From Treponema socranskii subsp. paredis ATCC 35535 (GTDB lineage: Bacteria; Spirochaetota; Spirochaetia; Treponematales; Treponemataceae), in contig KE332516.1 in assembly GCA_000413015.1 (NCBI GenBank), forward strand, positions 612,764-676,763: 64,000 nt of DNA, written 5' to 3'. The stretch's first letter is position 1, and every line of letters starts with the position of its first letter. Below, piece by piece: positions 15,359-25,274 of this stretch. The position numbers and the translations under genes are program-made. Below the pieces are notes generated by a model, which saw nothing but the letters and a program-made list of their open reading frames with translations, was not told the DNA's origin and did no database searches.

Positions 15359-15997
15359 GTGTATAAGTATGTGACGATGTCGCCTCGGTGCGATGAAGAC
15401 GATGATGAAAAGAAAAAGATGCCGGAGATGCCCGATCCGCTTACGGAAAAATTCTTAAAGACGCGGCAGATTATCCTGTCGGGCGAAATCAATAAAGAGT
15501 TGGCGGACAAAGTCGTGCGGCAGCTGCTCGTACTCGAAGCAGCGGACGATGAAAAAACGATTTATATGTATATCGATTCGCCGGGAGGAGATGTCGATGC
15601 CGGTTTTGCGATCTTCGATATGATCCGCTTTATCAAATCTCCGGTAGTCCTCATCGGCATGGGGCTGGTTGCAAGCGCAGCAGCCCTCGTGCTGCTTGCC
15701 GTTCCGAAAGACAGGCGCGTAGGACTTCCGAACAGCCACTATCTCATCCATCAGCCGATGAGCGGTATGAAAGGCGTCGCGACGGACATCGAAATCCACG
15801 CAAAAGAGCTTGCAAAAACCCATGCGAAACTCAACCGCATCATCGCCGAAGAAACGGGTACGAGCGAAGAACAGGTCGCAAAAGATACCGACCGCGACCA
15901 CTGGCTCGACGCGGATGAAGCGACGCAGTACGGTCTTATCAGCCGCGTCGTCAAAACGCGGGCGGAAATTGTCAAAGGCGATTCGGGCGCAAAATAA
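15359..15997 (+). CDS. clpP: ClpP-type serine protease subunit
   Basis: About 212 residues. The catalytic triad is visible: Ser in GLVASAAALVLLA, His in YLIHQPMSG, Asp in TDRDHWLDADEA. The segment YIDSPGGDVDAGFAIFDMI is the strand-helix after the N-terminal domain. The serine box GLVASAA departs from the usual GxAASMGA, as in the ClpP-like second paralogues of several bacteria. It should form a heptameric ring that works with a Clp ATPase. GTG 15359 is chosen because AGGAG lies five bases upstream; the N-terminus carries an acidic/Lys run (DEDDDEKKK) that is unusual for the axial loop region. Confidence 0.9.
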   Translation: MYKYVTMSPRCDEDDDEKKKMPEMPDPLTEKFLKTRQIILSGEINKELADKVVRQLLVLEAADDEKTIYMYIDSPGGDVDAGFAIFDMIRFIKSPVVLIGMGLVASAAALVLLAVPKDRRVGLPNSHYLIHQPMSGMKGVATDIEIHAKELAKTHAKLNRIIAEETGTSEEQVAKDTDRDHWLDADEATQYGLISRVVKTRAEIVKGDSGAK

Positions 15998-16003
15998 ATC
16001 GAT

Positions 16004-16909
16004 ATGACGTTCCTTTTGACCGAAGAGCTTGCGGACGCGATCGCATCCGCACTCGAAAATCAGGAACGACGTTTCGTCGTGGACGCTGAAAAACAAGCGC
16101 TTTCGGATGCGGCTTCGGTCGAAGCGGATGAAGTACGCTATTATGCATTGCCCGAATGGGACTCCGCGGCGGGTTTTAAATTACGGGAAGCTTTCGCCGC
16201 TTCCGTGTATGCGCCGCTTGTCAAAAGCGAACTGATCGAAGTTTTGCATTCGGGAAGGGGGGTGTTCAGAAATTTCAAGACTGTCTTAAAAAAATTTCCT
16301 GACGTCGAAAAACGGTGGCATCGATTCAAAAACAAAAAGCTCCGTGAATACATCGGGGGATGGTACAACGATTTGCGTGAAATATGGGGTTTGGAAAAGC
16401 TCGATCATATCGTCGAAGAATACGACGATTTGCTTCGAAACGACTTCGCATTTCAGGCATACGATTCCGTACGGGATGCGGATTGCATCCTTCATTCGGT
16501 ATGCGTGCGCGGTTTTTGTGCCGCCTTGCCGGACGATGCGGATCGCAATGAAATCGAAAACGCCGCAGGCGAATTATGGCGGCATCTTTTTGCATTCGGA
16601 GAGTCCGTGCGGCAGACGGGTTTTATATGCCGCACGCCGGACGGTGATTTTGCCGGATGCATTACGGCGGCGGACCTTTCGTCCCGAACGGAAACGACGG
16701 CCGTCTTAACAAGTTTTTTCGTGCCCGAAAGCTATCGCGGATTGGGCATCGGAAGCGAACTTTTTTCACTTTGCCTCGCCGACCTTCAAAAGCGGGGCAA
16801 GCGTTATGTAATGACTGCAAACACGATTATACCCGACAGCCTCGTCGCTCTGTTCGAGCGCAACGGTTTCCAAAAAACAGGCTCGGGTTTTGCAGCGAAG
16901 ATTCAGTAA
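16004..16909 (+). CDS. UPF0158 domain fused to GNAT acetyltransferase
   Basis: 301 residues. Residues 1-130 resemble UPF0158 proteins (YYALPEWDSAAGF, then SGRGVFRNFKTVL and WHRFKNKKL). Residues 180-301 are a GNAT domain with motif A VPESYRGLGIGSELF for acetyl-CoA binding and a C-terminal FERNGFQKTGSGF strand. The partner substrate is unknown; the UPF0158 part may supply substrate recognition. The gene starts six bases after clpP and lacks a strong Shine-Dalgarno, so it is probably co-transcribed with clpP and translated by coupling. Confidence 0.8.
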   Translation: MTFLLTEELADAIASALENQERRFVVDAEKQALSDAASVEADEVRYYALPEWDSAAGFKLREAFAASVYAPLVKSELIEVLHSGRGVFRNFKTVLKKFPDVEKRWHRFKNKKLREYIGGWYNDLREIWGLEKLDHIVEEYDDLLRNDFAFQAYDSVRDADCILHSVCVRGFCAALPDDADRNEIENAAGELWRHLFAFGESVRQTGFICRTPDGDFAGCITAADLSSRTETTAVLTSFFVPESYRGLGIGSELFSLCLADLQKRGKRYVMTANTIIPDSLVALFERNGFQKTGSGFAAKIQ

Positions 16910-16938
16910 TTTTTATTTTGATTTGAAGAGGTAATGAT

Positions 16939-17739
16939 ATGGCATTCCAACGGGAGATTGAAATCGACAAAGAGCGCGTAGCGTCTTTTTTGAAAAACGC
17001 GCTGAACAAAGTGATGACCGAAGAAAATCCGGATCTGCTCAACGACTTAAAGAAAATATTCAAACAGACGATTCCTTTTTCGAAACGCATGTACGTCGCC
17101 GCCTATCTGACAAAGGAGATGCAGGGGAGATTTCACGGCGCTCCGAATACGAGACGGAACGGCAATCCTCCGCACGGTGCGCGCGGAGGAAGAAATTTCA
17201 AAGATGCATCCTACGGCAGACCTTCGTATGACGAGCGAAGAGGAAACGGAGAATCGTTTTCGGGCGAACCCCGCGAAGAAGCGCACAGTCCGCATCCGCG
17301 CGTACAGATCGACGAATCGCTTGCCGCAACGATATTCATCAGCATCGGACGGAACAGACGCGTATATCCGCGCGATCTTGTCGGTCTGCTTGTAAGCGTT
17401 GCGGGTCTCGACAGGGACAGAATCGGCGATATCCGCGTACTCGCAAATTATTCGTTCGTGCAGCTGTTCAAAGACGATACGGATAAAGCGATCGCGGCGC
17501 TCAACGGCTACGATTACCGCGGACGAAAACTTGCGGTGAGCTTTTCCCGCCAAAAAGACGATGCGGATGAGGACACAAGCGCGTATGTCTCCGATACGCA
17601 CGATACGGCGCAAACGGCAGAAGACGAAAAAGCCTATGCCGCGGCTGAAAAGGCGGCTCAGGACAAAGAGCCTTTCGCTTCTCCTTCGTACAAGAGCGAA
17701 AACGAAAACTCGGAAGGAAGCGGCGACTACCTCGTGTAA
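16939..17739 (+). CDS. DbpA-type RNA-binding domain protein
   Basis: 266 residues. Residues 120-195 (RVYPRDLVGLLVSVAGLDRD through GYDYRGRKLAVSFSR) match the DbpA C-terminal RNA-recognition domain that follows DEAD-box helicases, here without any helicase core. The N-terminal 60 residues are helical; a Gly/Arg/Asn-rich linker (NTRRNGNPPHGARGGR) follows, typical of RNA chaperone regions. The C-terminal 60 residues are acidic and low in complexity. Likely an RNA-binding accessory protein in the cytoplasm. AGAGGT precedes ATG 16939. Its stop overlaps the start of the next gene (TAATG). Confidence 0.8.
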   Translation: MAFQREIEIDKERVASFLKNALNKVMTEENPDLLNDLKKIFKQTIPFSKRMYVAAYLTKEMQGRFHGAPNTRRNGNPPHGARGGRNFKDASYGRPSYDERRGNGESFSGEPREEAHSPHPRVQIDESLAATIFISIGRNRRVYPRDLVGLLVSVAGLDRDRIGDIRVLANYSFVQLFKDDTDKAIAALNGYDYRGRKLAVSFSRQKDDADEDTSAYVSDTHDTAQTAEDEKAYAAAEKAAQDKEPFASPSYKSENENSEGSGDYLV

Positions 17740-18428
17740 TGGAAACATTAACGATTTTAAGAACGGGACCGCTCGGCGTAAACACGTACATCCTGCCGCT
17801 TGCAGGAAATGCGGTATGCATAGTCGATCCCGCCGCCTGCTCCCTCACCCGAGACGAAACTGAAATTACCGGATGGCTCGCCGAACATAAAAAAGAGCCG
17901 AGTGCCGTCGTTTTGACGCACGGACATTTCGATCATATTTTAGGGCTTGGGGTTTTAAAACGCGCATACCCCGCCTGCCCTATCGCAATTCATAAAGCCG
18001 ATGCATCTTCTCTCGGCGGCTCCTCGCCTTCGTCGCAGATCGAATCGCTTCGCCTCATGGGACTTGAAGCCGTAGCCGACGCTCTTCGTGATATGCCGCC
18101 TCCCGACATAACGTTTTCAGGCGGAGAGACGCTCGGAGAAGTCATACCCTGCGAAAAAGAAGACGTACGCGCTTCTCTTTTGCAGTGGAAAATATTGCAC
18201 ACGCCGGGACATACACCCGGTTCGGTTTGTCTTTACAGCGCCGAACGGAACGAGCTCATTTCGGGCGACACGGTATTTTACCGAAGCTCCGGCCGCACCG
18301 ACTTACCCGGAGGAGATGAGCGCACGATGCTTTCAACGCTCGCTTCGATCAAAAAAACGATTCCGCCTGAAACGCTCGTATACCCCGGACACGAATACTG
18401 CGGTTTTCCGATTCGGGAAAATTATTAA
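17739..18428 (+). CDS. Metallo-beta-lactamase-fold hydrolase, glyoxalase II-like
   Basis: 229 residues, cytoplasmic. The metal motif is LTHGHFDHILGLG, with later His in HTPGHTPGSVCLY, Asp in ISGDTVF and His in VYPGHEYCG, the full set for a dinuclear Zn/Fe site. The arrangement is that of small glyoxalase II-like thioesterases (YcbL type). A central insert of about 40 residues is unusual. ATG 17739 shares its A with the stop of the RNA-binding gene, so it is translationally coupled to it. Substrate not known. Confidence 0.88.
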   Translation: METLTILRTGPLGVNTYILPLAGNAVCIVDPAACSLTRDETEITGWLAEHKKEPSAVVLTHGHFDHILGLGVLKRAYPACPIAIHKADASSLGGSSPSSQIESLRLMGLEAVADALRDMPPPDITFSGGETLGEVIPCEKEDVRASLLQWKILHTPGHTPGSVCLYSAERNELISGDTVFYRSSGRTDLPGGDERTMLSTLASIKKTIPPETLVYPGHEYCGFPIRENY

Positions 18429-18472
18429 TATAATTTGAGAGGTCCGCCGATCGATTCGAGCGCCCGCGCAAT

Positions 18473-21400
18473 TTACGGAACGGGTACGGCGTCTTTGAGT
18501 GAAAAATCTCCGTATGGGATTTCCGCAAATTCGTCATGCCTGACGTAGTAGAGTACGCAGCGCACGTTTTCTTCCGACACATTGCGGAGATATGCGACCG
18601 CCTTTCGGTAGCACGCTTGCTGACGGTAATACCGCTCAGGATCGATTCCATGATCGGTTTTATAGTCTACGATCGTATACCTGCCGCCCCCGTTATCGAA
18701 AACCAAATCGATCGAACCCGTAACGATATAAGAGTCGATGCACATCTTAAAAGCGTATTCGGTTTTTATCCACGCGCCCTCCTCCCGCGCCTTTAGGGCA
18801 CGCGCGCCGTATTCCGACACTGCAAATCGCGCGCAGATTTTTTCACACACGGAAAGTATTTTATCTTGCTGCGCTTCGGACAGTTTCCGCATATATTTTT
18901 TCGAAGCGATTTTTATGCCGGCGGTATCGAAACCGTTCATAGAGTTTTCAAGGCATGCATGAACGAGCGTTCCGAATTCGTCGAAGCCGAAGCGCACGTT
19001 TTCTTTTGCAAGTTTTTCAAGCAGCTCGTCGATTTCGGGATAAAGATCACCTCCTGCCCTCTCTCCTCTGACGGCGGATTCCGTTCGCACCGCACCTTCA
19101 TCTTTGCACACCGCAGTTTCGGCGCATGCGTTTTCGGTGCTTTGAACGATGCCCTCCGTGATGTCTGTCTCCGCGTCACAAACTTTTTCCAATGAACTCG
19201 GCGTAATGCGTTTCGAAGCCGATTCCGGCATTTTAATAAAACTAATTTCGGAAGACGAAAAGAGCGCATCGGAGTCCCGTATTTTACGCTTCCGTAGAAT
19301 ATCTATAGATTCGGGTATACGGGAAGACGCGTATATTTCCCGCTTCGATTTTTTTTCGATGCGTTCAAGGTCGAAGGGCGCGCCGTCGGCATATTGGATC
19401 GAAGCGTCCGAGTCGAAAAAGTCGGGATAATAATATGCGATGACGGGATCCAAAACGGATACATCGCTTACACGGTGTTTATGATCTTTGTCGTACGAAT
19501 ACGTTCCGACAAAATAATAATCTTTGACCGCGCGGGTTGCAGCGACGTAGATCAAACGGCGGAATTCGGCGATGTCTTTTGCAAGGTTTTCATCGCGCTG
19601 TTTGATAAAAAAATAATTCCGTTCGCCTTCGGCGGGCTTCAGCGAAACGCCCGCTTCTTCGCTGAAAAAATATTTTTCTTCGCTGTCGTTTTTTACTCCG
19701 TCGAAAGCGCCGAGTACGAACACGTGATCGAACTGTAAGCCCTTGCTTTTGTGAACGGTCATTATTTGAACGGCATCCCCTTTTTCGATCGGATAGGATA
19801 TGTCGCCTATTCCCGTATCATCGTCTCCGAAGCCGAAACCTTTATCCGCTTCTTTTTGGGACGCGAGCATATCGACAAAATACGATGCATCTTTTCCGTC
19901 CGCATCCGCCTGCCGCGCCGCTTCGAACAGAAGATCGTATTGCTCTGCAAAGAGACTTACGGCGCGGTTCAGCATCGTTTCATAGCGGTAGCCCATGTCG
20001 TACCACAGCGTATTGAGCGTTTTCGTAAGCGGTTCGGAGAGTACGCGCTCCTTATGCGTTTTAAAAAAATCGGATGCGCGGATATAGCGCTTTCGTTCGA
20101 TCGACCCTTGGGCAAATACGGCAGCAATTTTTTCATCGTCGGAAAAGGGAGCGAACACGAAATCTTTACTGCGATAATCCGACGCATTTGCCAAAATAAT
20201 TTTCACATCGTTTTCGGTAAGACCGACGAAAGGCGAACACAAAAACGCAGCAAAGGCATTCATGTCCGACGGATAGACACAGAGCCTGAGGAAGGCGTAT
20301 ATATCGTTTGCGGGAGCGTCGGCGAAAAGATCGATTTGACGGTCGAGTACGTAGGGAATGCGGAACTGTTCGAACCGGCGCTTCAAATAATTTCTCTTTG
20401 TACGCGACCTGTCGAGCACCGCAAACGACGCATAGGGCTCACCCGCTTCGTGCATTTTGACGATTTTTTCCGCGATATAATACGCGAGCTGTTCCTGTAC
20501 GTCGGGCACGAGGTTCGATTTTTTTTCGGAAGCGTAATCGTCTTTATTGTACGGTAAAAGTGCGAAGTGCGATCGGATATTCGATTTGTCGAGCGCGATC
20601 GGAGCCCCGCGTTCGTGAGATCTTTTATCGACAAAGCGGGCGACGGTATCTTCCGTGTACAGCGCTTCATAAGATGCACCCGGCGTTTGCGGAAAAAGCG
20701 AGGGTGTACCGTCTTTGTGTGCGTAGTCTTCCCCTGATTTATAAAAGCCGCCGAAAATCTGATTAAAGCTCGTAAGCAGTTCCGGAAACGATCGGTAATT
20801 GTACACCATGCGGAGTTCCGCTTCCTCTTCGCCGCTGGCAAGGTCTCGTTTCAATTCATTGAAGACCGACACGTCGGCTCCGCGGAATTTATAGATCGAC
20901 TGTTTTTCATCGCCGACAAAAAACAATTTATCGCCGGCAATATTCGGTACGAGCGCTTTTCGGATCGCCGCCGGATCGGCTGAAGCGACTTCGGTATATT
21001 CGTCGAGGCGTTCCGCAAGGAGAAAGAGGAGATCGCGGTTTCGTCCGTTGTTGTCCTGAAATTCGTCGATCATGATTTTATTGAATGCTGCCTTTTCCTG
21101 ATTGCGGATGTCTTTCTGTTCGATCAATATTTTCAGCGCCATATCGTTCACGTCTTTAAATGTCAGCGCACCCGACGTTCGCTTTTGCCGGTTTACAAGC
21201 TCAAGCAGTTCGTCGAAGAGGCTGCACATATCTTTGATGTACGGAAACTCTTTGACATACACGGCAAGGGATGTGAGTTCGTCGGCGTAGCGCGCAAGGC
21301 TTTCGGTACAGGCTTTTATCACTTTAAGGGAAGAAGCGGCGTTGCCGGGCTTAAAGCCGGATAAAACCGTAACCCAATTCGCGGCGGAAAAAAGTTTTCC

Positions 21401-22255
21401 GTACAACGATTCGCTCCTCTCCACATCGTCGGGTAAAAACACCGTTGAAGCGAAATCGGGAAGAGGCTGCGTTTCGATAAAGGAAAAAAGTTTTACGGCG
21501 GCGGCGTTTTTTTGCCACTTGCATGACGCACCGCTTTTAGCTTCGGCGCATAGCGAAAGGGCGTTTGAAACTATATCGAAGAGGGAGCCGTCACCCTTAT
21601 CGCTTACGATTTTTTTCCACGCATCTGAAATTATCGATTTTTGCGTTTCGAGAGAGCGTGTAAACCGGCCGCTTTCGGTTGCGAGCGAAGTGTAGTCGCC
21701 GATAATCTTTGCGACAAGGGAATCCGAAAATTCCTGCACTTTGCCCGCTTCGGCAAAACGGCGGATGCCCGGCCGTGAAAGATTTTTCAATACGAAGGGC
21801 AACGCAAGATTTTTAATATTCCGTTCGCTGTCCGCACTCCCCGTCGTAAAATCAGGACGGATGCCGTAACGGTTCGCAGCCTGACGCACGACGGCGCCGC
21901 AGTACGAATCGAGCGTTTGAATACGGGCATCGGCAAATTCGCTTACCGCCCGCGCGGCGTTTTTTCTTTGACGTTCGGGCACCTGTTCGTTTTTTGAAAA
22001 AAATACGAGCGTTTTGTAAATGCGCGCATACATTTCGGCGGCGGCTTTTTTCGTAAACGTCAGCGTCAAAACAGCCGGCGCTCTGATATCGTCGAATTCC
22101 ATAACGAGCCATGCAAAGCGCGTAGCGAGTACTTGCGTTTTACCCGAACCCGCTCCCGCAGCGACGACGGCGTTTTTTACGGAGCAGCACACTTTTTTTT
22201 GCTGATCGTCGAGCGGATATTCCAAAAGGTCAAGGTATGCATAATCGTTTTTCAT
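18473..22255 (-). CDS. addA: AddA-like UvrD-family helicase-nuclease
   Basis: About 1260 residues, a typical AddA length. Helicase motif I is VAAGAGSGKTQVLATRF, motif II is MIDEFQDNN, motif III is FFVGDEKQSIYKFRGAD, and the SF1A motif V/VI regions TVHKSKGLQF and RLIYVAATRA are present. The last 200 residues are a RecB-type nuclease domain with the active-site strand pair GSIDLVF and IVDYKTD. With the gene before it, it should make an AddAB-type complex that resects double-strand breaks for RecA loading. ATG 22255 is favoured by GGGAG upstream; it follows addB by 14 bases in an operon. Confidence 0.9.
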   Translation of the reverse strand: MKNDYAYLDLLEYPLDDQQKKVCCSVKNAVVAAGAGSGKTQVLATRFAWLVMEFDDIRAPAVLTLTFTKKAAAEMYARIYKTLVFFSKNEQVPERQRKNAARAVSEFADARIQTLDSYCGAVVRQAANRYGIRPDFTTGSADSERNIKNLALPFVLKNLSRPGIRRFAEAGKVQEFSDSLVAKIIGDYTSLATESGRFTRSLETQKSIISDAWKKIVSDKGDGSLFDIVSNALSLCAEAKSGASCKWQKNAAAVKLFSFIETQPLPDFASTVFLPDDVERSESLYGKLFSAANWVTVLSGFKPGNAASSLKVIKACTESLARYADELTSLAVYVKEFPYIKDMCSLFDELLELVNRQKRTSGALTFKDVNDMALKILIEQKDIRNQEKAAFNKIMIDEFQDNNGRNRDLLFLLAERLDEYTEVASADPAAIRKALVPNIAGDKLFFVGDEKQSIYKFRGADVSVFNELKRDLASGEEEAELRMVYNYRSFPELLTSFNQIFGGFYKSGEDYAHKDGTPSLFPQTPGASYEALYTEDTVARFVDKRSHERGAPIALDKSNIRSHFALLPYNKDDYASEKKSNLVPDVQEQLAYYIAEKIVKMHEAGEPYASFAVLDRSRTKRNYLKRRFEQFRIPYVLDRQIDLFADAPANDIYAFLRLCVYPSDMNAFAAFLCSPFVGLTENDVKIILANASDYRSKDFVFAPFSDDEKIAAVFAQGSIERKRYIRASDFFKTHKERVLSEPLTKTLNTLWYDMGYRYETMLNRAVSLFAEQYDLLFEAARQADADGKDASYFVDMLASQKEADKGFGFGDDDTGIGDISYPIEKGDAVQIMTVHKSKGLQFDHVFVLGAFDGVKNDSEEKYFFSEEAGVSLKPAEGERNYFFIKQRDENLAKDIAEFRRLIYVAATRAVKDYYFVGTYSYDKDHKHRVSDVSVLDPVIAYYYPDFFDSDASIQYADGAPFDLERIEKKSKREIYASSRIPESIDILRKRKIRDSDALFSSSEISFIKMPESASKRITPSSLEKVCDAETDITEGIVQSTENACAETAVCKDEGAVRTESAVRGERAGGDLYPEIDELLEKLAKENVRFGFDEFGTLVHACLENSMNGFDTAGIKIASKKYMRKLSEAQQDKILSVCEKICARFAVSEYGARALKAREEGAWIKTEYAFKMCIDSYIVTGSIDLVFDNGGGRYTIVDYKTDHGIDPERYYRQQACYRKAVAYLRNVSEENVRCVLYYVRHDEFAEIPYGDFSLKDAVPVP

Positions 22256-22269
22256 TGCAGGCTCCCGAG

Positions 22270-25149
22270 TTACAGTTTGTGAGATGCGACCGTATATGCC
22301 GTGCGGCAAATCGTTTTAAAATCGCAAGCCATACAGTCCGAATACACGTCGGGCGCGATGAGCGCGTCATCTCCGTGCCGTACGCCTCGAAGCGGTTCGG
22401 GATTTCCGTTTTCGACCGTTTCGTAAAAGAAGGCGGCATAACGTTCAAATACCGAAAGCGTCGGCTCATAGGATTCGGGCGTTTTTTTTGTATTTTCACT
22501 GTCGATAACGGCGGCATTTTTACCCGCATTTTTTATCGAACAAAAAATCATTTTGTCCGCTTTCGCCGAATCGATAAGATTCCACAGCGTTACATACATG
22601 GCGCATTGAAAATTGTCGAGCGTACCCGTCGCTTCGTCCGCGCGGCACGAAGCGATCGACGGAAGAGAAGTGTTTTTATAATCCACGATGATGATCCGTC
22701 CCGCGTCGTCCGAAAGTATGCAGTCGATTTTTCCGAAATACTTGTAGCGCTTTTCGTTCTCCCACGCGTCGAACTGCGCTTCCGTCGAAACGACGCGGCA
22801 TCCGCCGAAACCTTTTTCCCTTTTACAAAACTCGTGCAGAAAATCGATGATGATCTTTTCGAATTTATGCGATTGCTCTTCAAGCACGCGAAGCGCGAGC
22901 GGACTGTGATAAAAATCGAATGACTTGTCGTAAATCGCTTCCCGCGTCTTTTCTTTTATTAATTTTCGTATATCGTTTTCACGTTCTCCGAAAGTTCCGT
23001 CTTCATCCGTGACCGGCAGCGTATCAAAGGTTTTAAAAAGCAGTTCGAGGATTTTATGATTGATGTTTCCCTGATCGTATTTTTCGAACAAGGACGCGTC
23101 GAGGGAATCTTCGCGGAGTTTGACGACCGATTTGAAAATCCACTTCCGGGGACACGGAAAAAAGTCTCGCATATCGCTTTGACTGATCTTTACCGCAAAA
23201 GCATCTTCGCTTGAAGAGCCGTTCGGTGTGCGGCGCTCTTTCAAAACATAGTCGATTATTTTTTTGACGCCGGCGTCTACGGATTGCGCGCGGGGAGCGT
23301 TTACGGAAAAATCCGAAGACGATTTCCAATGTTCATACTGCGCCTTTTGCAAGTCGCTCAAAGCGCGGGGAGCATCCGATTCCGATAAAAACCATTTTCT
23401 TTCATTGAGGATAAAATCGTTTGCATCGAGTTCGTCGAACGGCGTATGATTTTTTTCGGCGGGAGCGATATTGAAATACGTATGCGGTATCGCAAAGCCT
23501 GAAAAAGTCCGTTCGCTGCACGAAAAGATACTCCGCGCCCCGATCGTATTATTAAATTTTCCGTACAGTCTGATAAAGGCGGTAGACGCCGCATCGGAAT
23601 CGCGTATGCCGAGCGCACGGCGTTTTTGCGTATTGAGAAAACCGAGCGGCTTACGGACGACGGTGAGAGCGTCCTGCGTACAGTTGATGACGATGTTGAC
23701 AGGATAGGCGGCGCATGCGGCGACTTTATAATCGAAGACGGAAACTCCCGAAAGCGTATCCTGTGGGCGATAGGTTTTGCTTCTCAGCTCGTTGATAAAA
23801 AAAGAAAACGGAGAGCGAAGCTGCAAATCAAGCGGCACGATATAATCCTTTTCGATGGCGACAAGCGTTTCAAGCTCTGCAATGCAGCGTCCGAGAACAT
23901 TGTTCGCTTCGACGCTGAACTCGTCATCGGAAAGGAATTCGTTTTTAAACATAAGCCACGCCGTCCGCAAACCTTCGAAGGTCTTCGCACCCGTAACGGC
24001 TTCGATCGATTTTTTTAATCGTTTGTACAATTCAAGCTCACGTTCGCTTCGTCCGGATTTAGCGAGCGATTCGAGCCACACGTCTCCGCCGCCGTAATTG
24101 CAGATGCAGTGCAGACGGTTACCCTCGCGAACGAGACTTTCGTTGAGCGCTTTGTTTTTCCACGGCACGCGCCCGTCGAGTACGAGGCGGCGCACACTGT
24201 CGTATGAATAATCGGTTTTGCGGCATTCGTCGATATCTTCAAAGATGCTGCCGGCGCTGCCGACCGTAAAGCGCACCCCGCTTCGAACGACGAAGGGAAT
24301 ACGGTAATTCGTAAGTTCCCGTTCAATATACGGCCGATAGGTTTCGAGGTCGGGAACGTGCAGCGCGATATCTTCATACGAAAGCTCTTCGCCGCTTTTT
24401 TCAACGATGTCCCGAATGCAGAGCGCAGTTCTTCGAAGCTCCGTCCTCGCATCGGGATAGACGAACACTTCGCCCGTATGCACTTCTTTTTCGGGAAGCA
24501 CGTAAGAAATTATGTTTTCGGAAGCGGCAAAAACCGCTTCGTATTCATCGAAATCTTCAAGCTGTTCCGGAAAAAAAATAATAAATTTTTTACGCTCTTC
24601 CGTAAAGTCCGGCACGAGCCAGGCAGGCTCGAACATCTCATCGCCTAAAAAATCGACGTAGCGCCGGTAGAGCGTAAGATAATCTTCGTCTTCATCGTCC
24701 GCCGCTTCGGGATGATCGCTTGCATAGCGGGAAAATTTTTCATACCACGTTTTCAAAAGCGGAAGATTTCCAGCAATCCAATCGGCAAAAGAATCGGCTT
24801 CGGCTGCAAACTGCGGATGTACGATACTCTTAAAAAGAGGTTTGCCGCTTCGGACGGCGGCGGCATTTTCTTCGATGAGATTTCGAACGAATATTTTTCG
24901 GAGCGCTGCAGGCACGGCATGACGGCCGGCTTCTTTTGCGACGGCGTATTTTTCTTTAAAAGTATCCCACGCGATAAAGCGCTCGAGCGCAACGGCTTTA
25001 ACGCCCGACGCTTGAGGATTTTTTATGCACCATTCCGCCCATGAAACAAGAGCGACATCGGTCGGAAAAACGAAGACGACATCTTTCTGTCCGAGATTTT
25101 CTTTCAGCACATCCGCAATGCGCGCCGGTTCAAGTTCAATACGTTTCAT
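22270..25149 (-). CDS. addB: AddB-like nuclease with Fe-S cysteine motif
   Basis: About 959 residues. Sequence similarity to classical AddB is weak in the first 600 residues (degenerate helicase-like region), but the C-terminus has a PD-(D/E)XK nuclease with GKIDCILSD and IVDYKNTSL. Cys residues in FFPCPRKW and DCMACDFKTIC form the C-n-CxxC-x5-C pattern that binds a 4Fe-4S cluster in AddB and Cas4 nucleases. Position directly before addA supports the assignment. ATG 25149 is preferred: a TATACT box at 25168-25173 would start transcription downstream of the other candidate, ATG 25179. No Shine-Dalgarno is seen. Confidence 0.85.
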   Translation of the reverse strand: MKRIELEPARIADVLKENLGQKDVVFVFPTDVALVSWAEWCIKNPQASGVKAVALERFIAWDTFKEKYAVAKEAGRHAVPAALRKIFVRNLIEENAAAVRSGKPLFKSIVHPQFAAEADSFADWIAGNLPLLKTWYEKFSRYASDHPEAADDEDEDYLTLYRRYVDFLGDEMFEPAWLVPDFTEERKKFIIFFPEQLEDFDEYEAVFAASENIISYVLPEKEVHTGEVFVYPDARTELRRTALCIRDIVEKSGEELSYEDIALHVPDLETYRPYIERELTNYRIPFVVRSGVRFTVGSAGSIFEDIDECRKTDYSYDSVRRLVLDGRVPWKNKALNESLVREGNRLHCICNYGGGDVWLESLAKSGRSERELELYKRLKKSIEAVTGAKTFEGLRTAWLMFKNEFLSDDEFSVEANNVLGRCIAELETLVAIEKDYIVPLDLQLRSPFSFFINELRSKTYRPQDTLSGVSVFDYKVAACAAYPVNIVINCTQDALTVVRKPLGFLNTQKRRALGIRDSDAASTAFIRLYGKFNNTIGARSIFSCSERTFSGFAIPHTYFNIAPAEKNHTPFDELDANDFILNERKWFLSESDAPRALSDLQKAQYEHWKSSSDFSVNAPRAQSVDAGVKKIIDYVLKERRTPNGSSSEDAFAVKISQSDMRDFFPCPRKWIFKSVVKLREDSLDASLFEKYDQGNINHKILELLFKTFDTLPVTDEDGTFGERENDIRKLIKEKTREAIYDKSFDFYHSPLALRVLEEQSHKFEKIIIDFLHEFCKREKGFGGCRVVSTEAQFDAWENEKRYKYFGKIDCILSDDAGRIIIVDYKNTSLPSIASCRADEATGTLDNFQCAMYVTLWNLIDSAKADKMIFCSIKNAGKNAAVIDSENTKKTPESYEPTLSVFERYAAFFYETVENGNPEPLRGVRHGDDALIAPDVYSDCMACDFKTICRTAYTVASHKL

Positions 25150-25167
25150 AATAACAGTACTGTGATC

Positions 25168-25173
25168 AGTATA
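25168..25173 (-). promoter_or_regulatory. Probable -10 box of addB-addA
   Basis: TATACT on the minus strand, 18 bases before ATG 25149. The best -35 at 17-base spacing is poor (TATCTA). The mRNA would have a leader of about 12 bases without Shine-Dalgarno. Confidence 0.4.
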
Positions 25174-25274
25174 GCACATACGGCGTTTTATAGATACGGC
25201 AGACCTCAGGTGCCCTTACCTTGTCTCGCGCCCTACACTGCCATCGGACACTATCATAACAGCAGGAGATTTTT

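Noticed and set aside
18473-25149. RecBCD-type or phage-defence helicase pair
   Set aside because: Two-gene AddBA layout, nuclease domains on both proteins, and Fe-S cysteines in AddB fit housekeeping AddAB; no defence-associated genes lie nearby.
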